The translations under genes and the position numbers were made by a program. Below the pieces are notes generated by a model that was not told the origin of the DNA, ran no database searches, and was given only the letters and a program-made list of their open reading frames with translations. From Stictocephala bisonia (lineage: Eukaryota > Arthropoda > Insecta > Hemiptera > Membracidae), in assembly GCA_035578905.1 (NCBI GenBank), contig JAQJVL010002630.1:1-64000 (forward strand): 64,000 bases of DNA. The letters run 5' to 3'. Shown piece after piece: positions 63,071 through 64,000 of the stretch. How positions within the stretch are numbered: position 1 is the stretch's first letter; the number at the start of each line of letters is the position of its first letter.

Positions 63071-64000
63071 TCAGTAAAATACATTATTTCTGCGGAATAA
63101 AAAGCACATCTCGTGAAAATACAGCCAATTCTAGACCCAATCAAGCAAAATGTTTCAAATTATAATCAGCATTACAAGTTTGAACCTAAACAAGAAAAAA
63201 AAGATCATTTTGTTCTATCGAGCAGTCATAGAAACTGCACAAGGTATAAGACTTTAAATTACAAAATTTCAATTCCAAGCAAAAGGGGCCCATTCAAGGT
63301 TTAGACTACAGCTTAATGAGTGTAAGTTTAGCGTTACAAAATGGAGACACAATCAGAGGCAGCCACCTCTTCAAGAAGGGACTACAAATGGGAGAAGGAT
63401 AGCCTTAATCATAGTTCCAGTAAATCACAGTTATAGTTTACTACCAATAGTTTGTTTGATTTTTTTTTTTATCTTCAATATATGGGGTGAAAACACCAAG
63501 TAAATTACTTTATCCTCATAGGCCTATCATAAAATCACATATTAGGGTTATGAGTCTGAATTAACCTATTGAGATATAAGTACCATGGATGCAAAGCTGT
63601 GCATAAATTATTGAAGTTATAAGTGACCGTCACAAATAAAATCTTTCTCAATAGTTTAGTATACAGAAAACGTTTTATTAGGCCTACTAGTGAAGATAAT
63701 GAACTTACGGGGCCCACCCACCTATTATTGCAGAATATTTTAGACAAATGCTATTCGTATCCATGATATAACATAAAAGGCAACATTTACTTACTATTAT
63801 AGACTATCCAACTACAGTTTTTATCACCACGAAAATTACGTGTAACAGTTCAATTGAAATACCGACTCCTATCATATACGGCAGACGCCATTTGCAACTA
63901 CAGACAAGACAAGTGATTTGCCTATGCCTGTCTGCCATTACCAACCACATGAATCCGAAGTTCGAAATGTACAGAAGTATAGAAACGTAGATATACAGCA
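63071..64000. other. Right edge, nothing recognised
   Basis: A 63-residue plus frame at 63113-63304 is unassigned. From about 63820 the composition becomes less AT-rich. I cannot tell whether this is an untranslated first exon or promoter of AP-2alpha, another repeat, or neither. Confidence 0.35.

Overview
This is an AT-rich insect genome window. The only host gene I can support is the first part of the AP-2 clathrin adaptor alpha subunit (alpha-adaptin), which runs on the minus strand. I joined eight coding exons by splice phase, from the start codon at 51410 to the donor next to 3519. They give 1131 nt, or 377 codons, which is the N-terminal two fifths of a family usually about 940 residues long. 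The rest of the gene lies beyond base 1. The exons make up under 2% of the window. The remainder is intron, or sequence upstream of the start codon, packed with transposons. The protein fits an insect AP-2 alpha, and the mix of mariner, DD41D, piggyBac, RTE, PHD-type LINE and tRNA-derived SINEs would suit a large-genome insect. A hemipteran is a guess only.

Layout from left to right. 1-3.5 kb: an intact mariner sits inside an older long-inverted-repeat element, followed by a (CA)n tract. 3.5-9.6 kb: exons 8, 7 and 6 with a SINE. 9.8-14.3 kb: a non-autonomous hAT-like element and a foldback element with minisatellite in its loop. 14.4-16.7 kb: a piggyBac with a full-length transposase and TTAA ends. 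16.8-18.5 kb: exons 5 and 4 with a SINE between them. 19.8-22.0 kb: a second, decayed piggyBac. 23.5 kb: exon 3. 23.9-27.0 kb: a nearly complete RTE-like retrotransposon with a 13-bp target duplication, then a DD41D Tc1/mariner element (27.1-29.1 kb). 29.9 kb: exon 2. 30.2-51.3 kb: the 21.3-kb first coding intron, which holds foldback elements, a near-perfect 0.22-kb palindrome, a PHD-finger LINE interrupted by a palindromic MITE, two opposed minisatellite arrays and several SINEs. 51.35 kb: exon 1 with the start codon. 51.9-64 kb: a decayed mariner with a SINE inside it, a hAT element with an 8-bp duplication, a possible Helitron end, a TTAA-flanked MITE carrying a minisatellite, and dispersed repeats.

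The most unusual signal is a 36-bp minisatellite family whose G-rich strand carries a G-quadruplex motif in most units (four runs of G3 with 1-nt loops). At 44.0-44.8 kb it forms two head-to-head arrays totalling about 22 units. The same 20-bp core recurs in six units inside a TTAA-flanked element at 56.6-57.6 kb, and weaker relatives occur at 13.9 kb and 45.2 kb. A second theme is that six or more long inverted repeats lie in introns of one gene, so its pre-mRNA could form long double-stranded RNA.

Exon joins, element boundaries and target duplications were read by eye. Family names come from recognised motifs, not from database searches.
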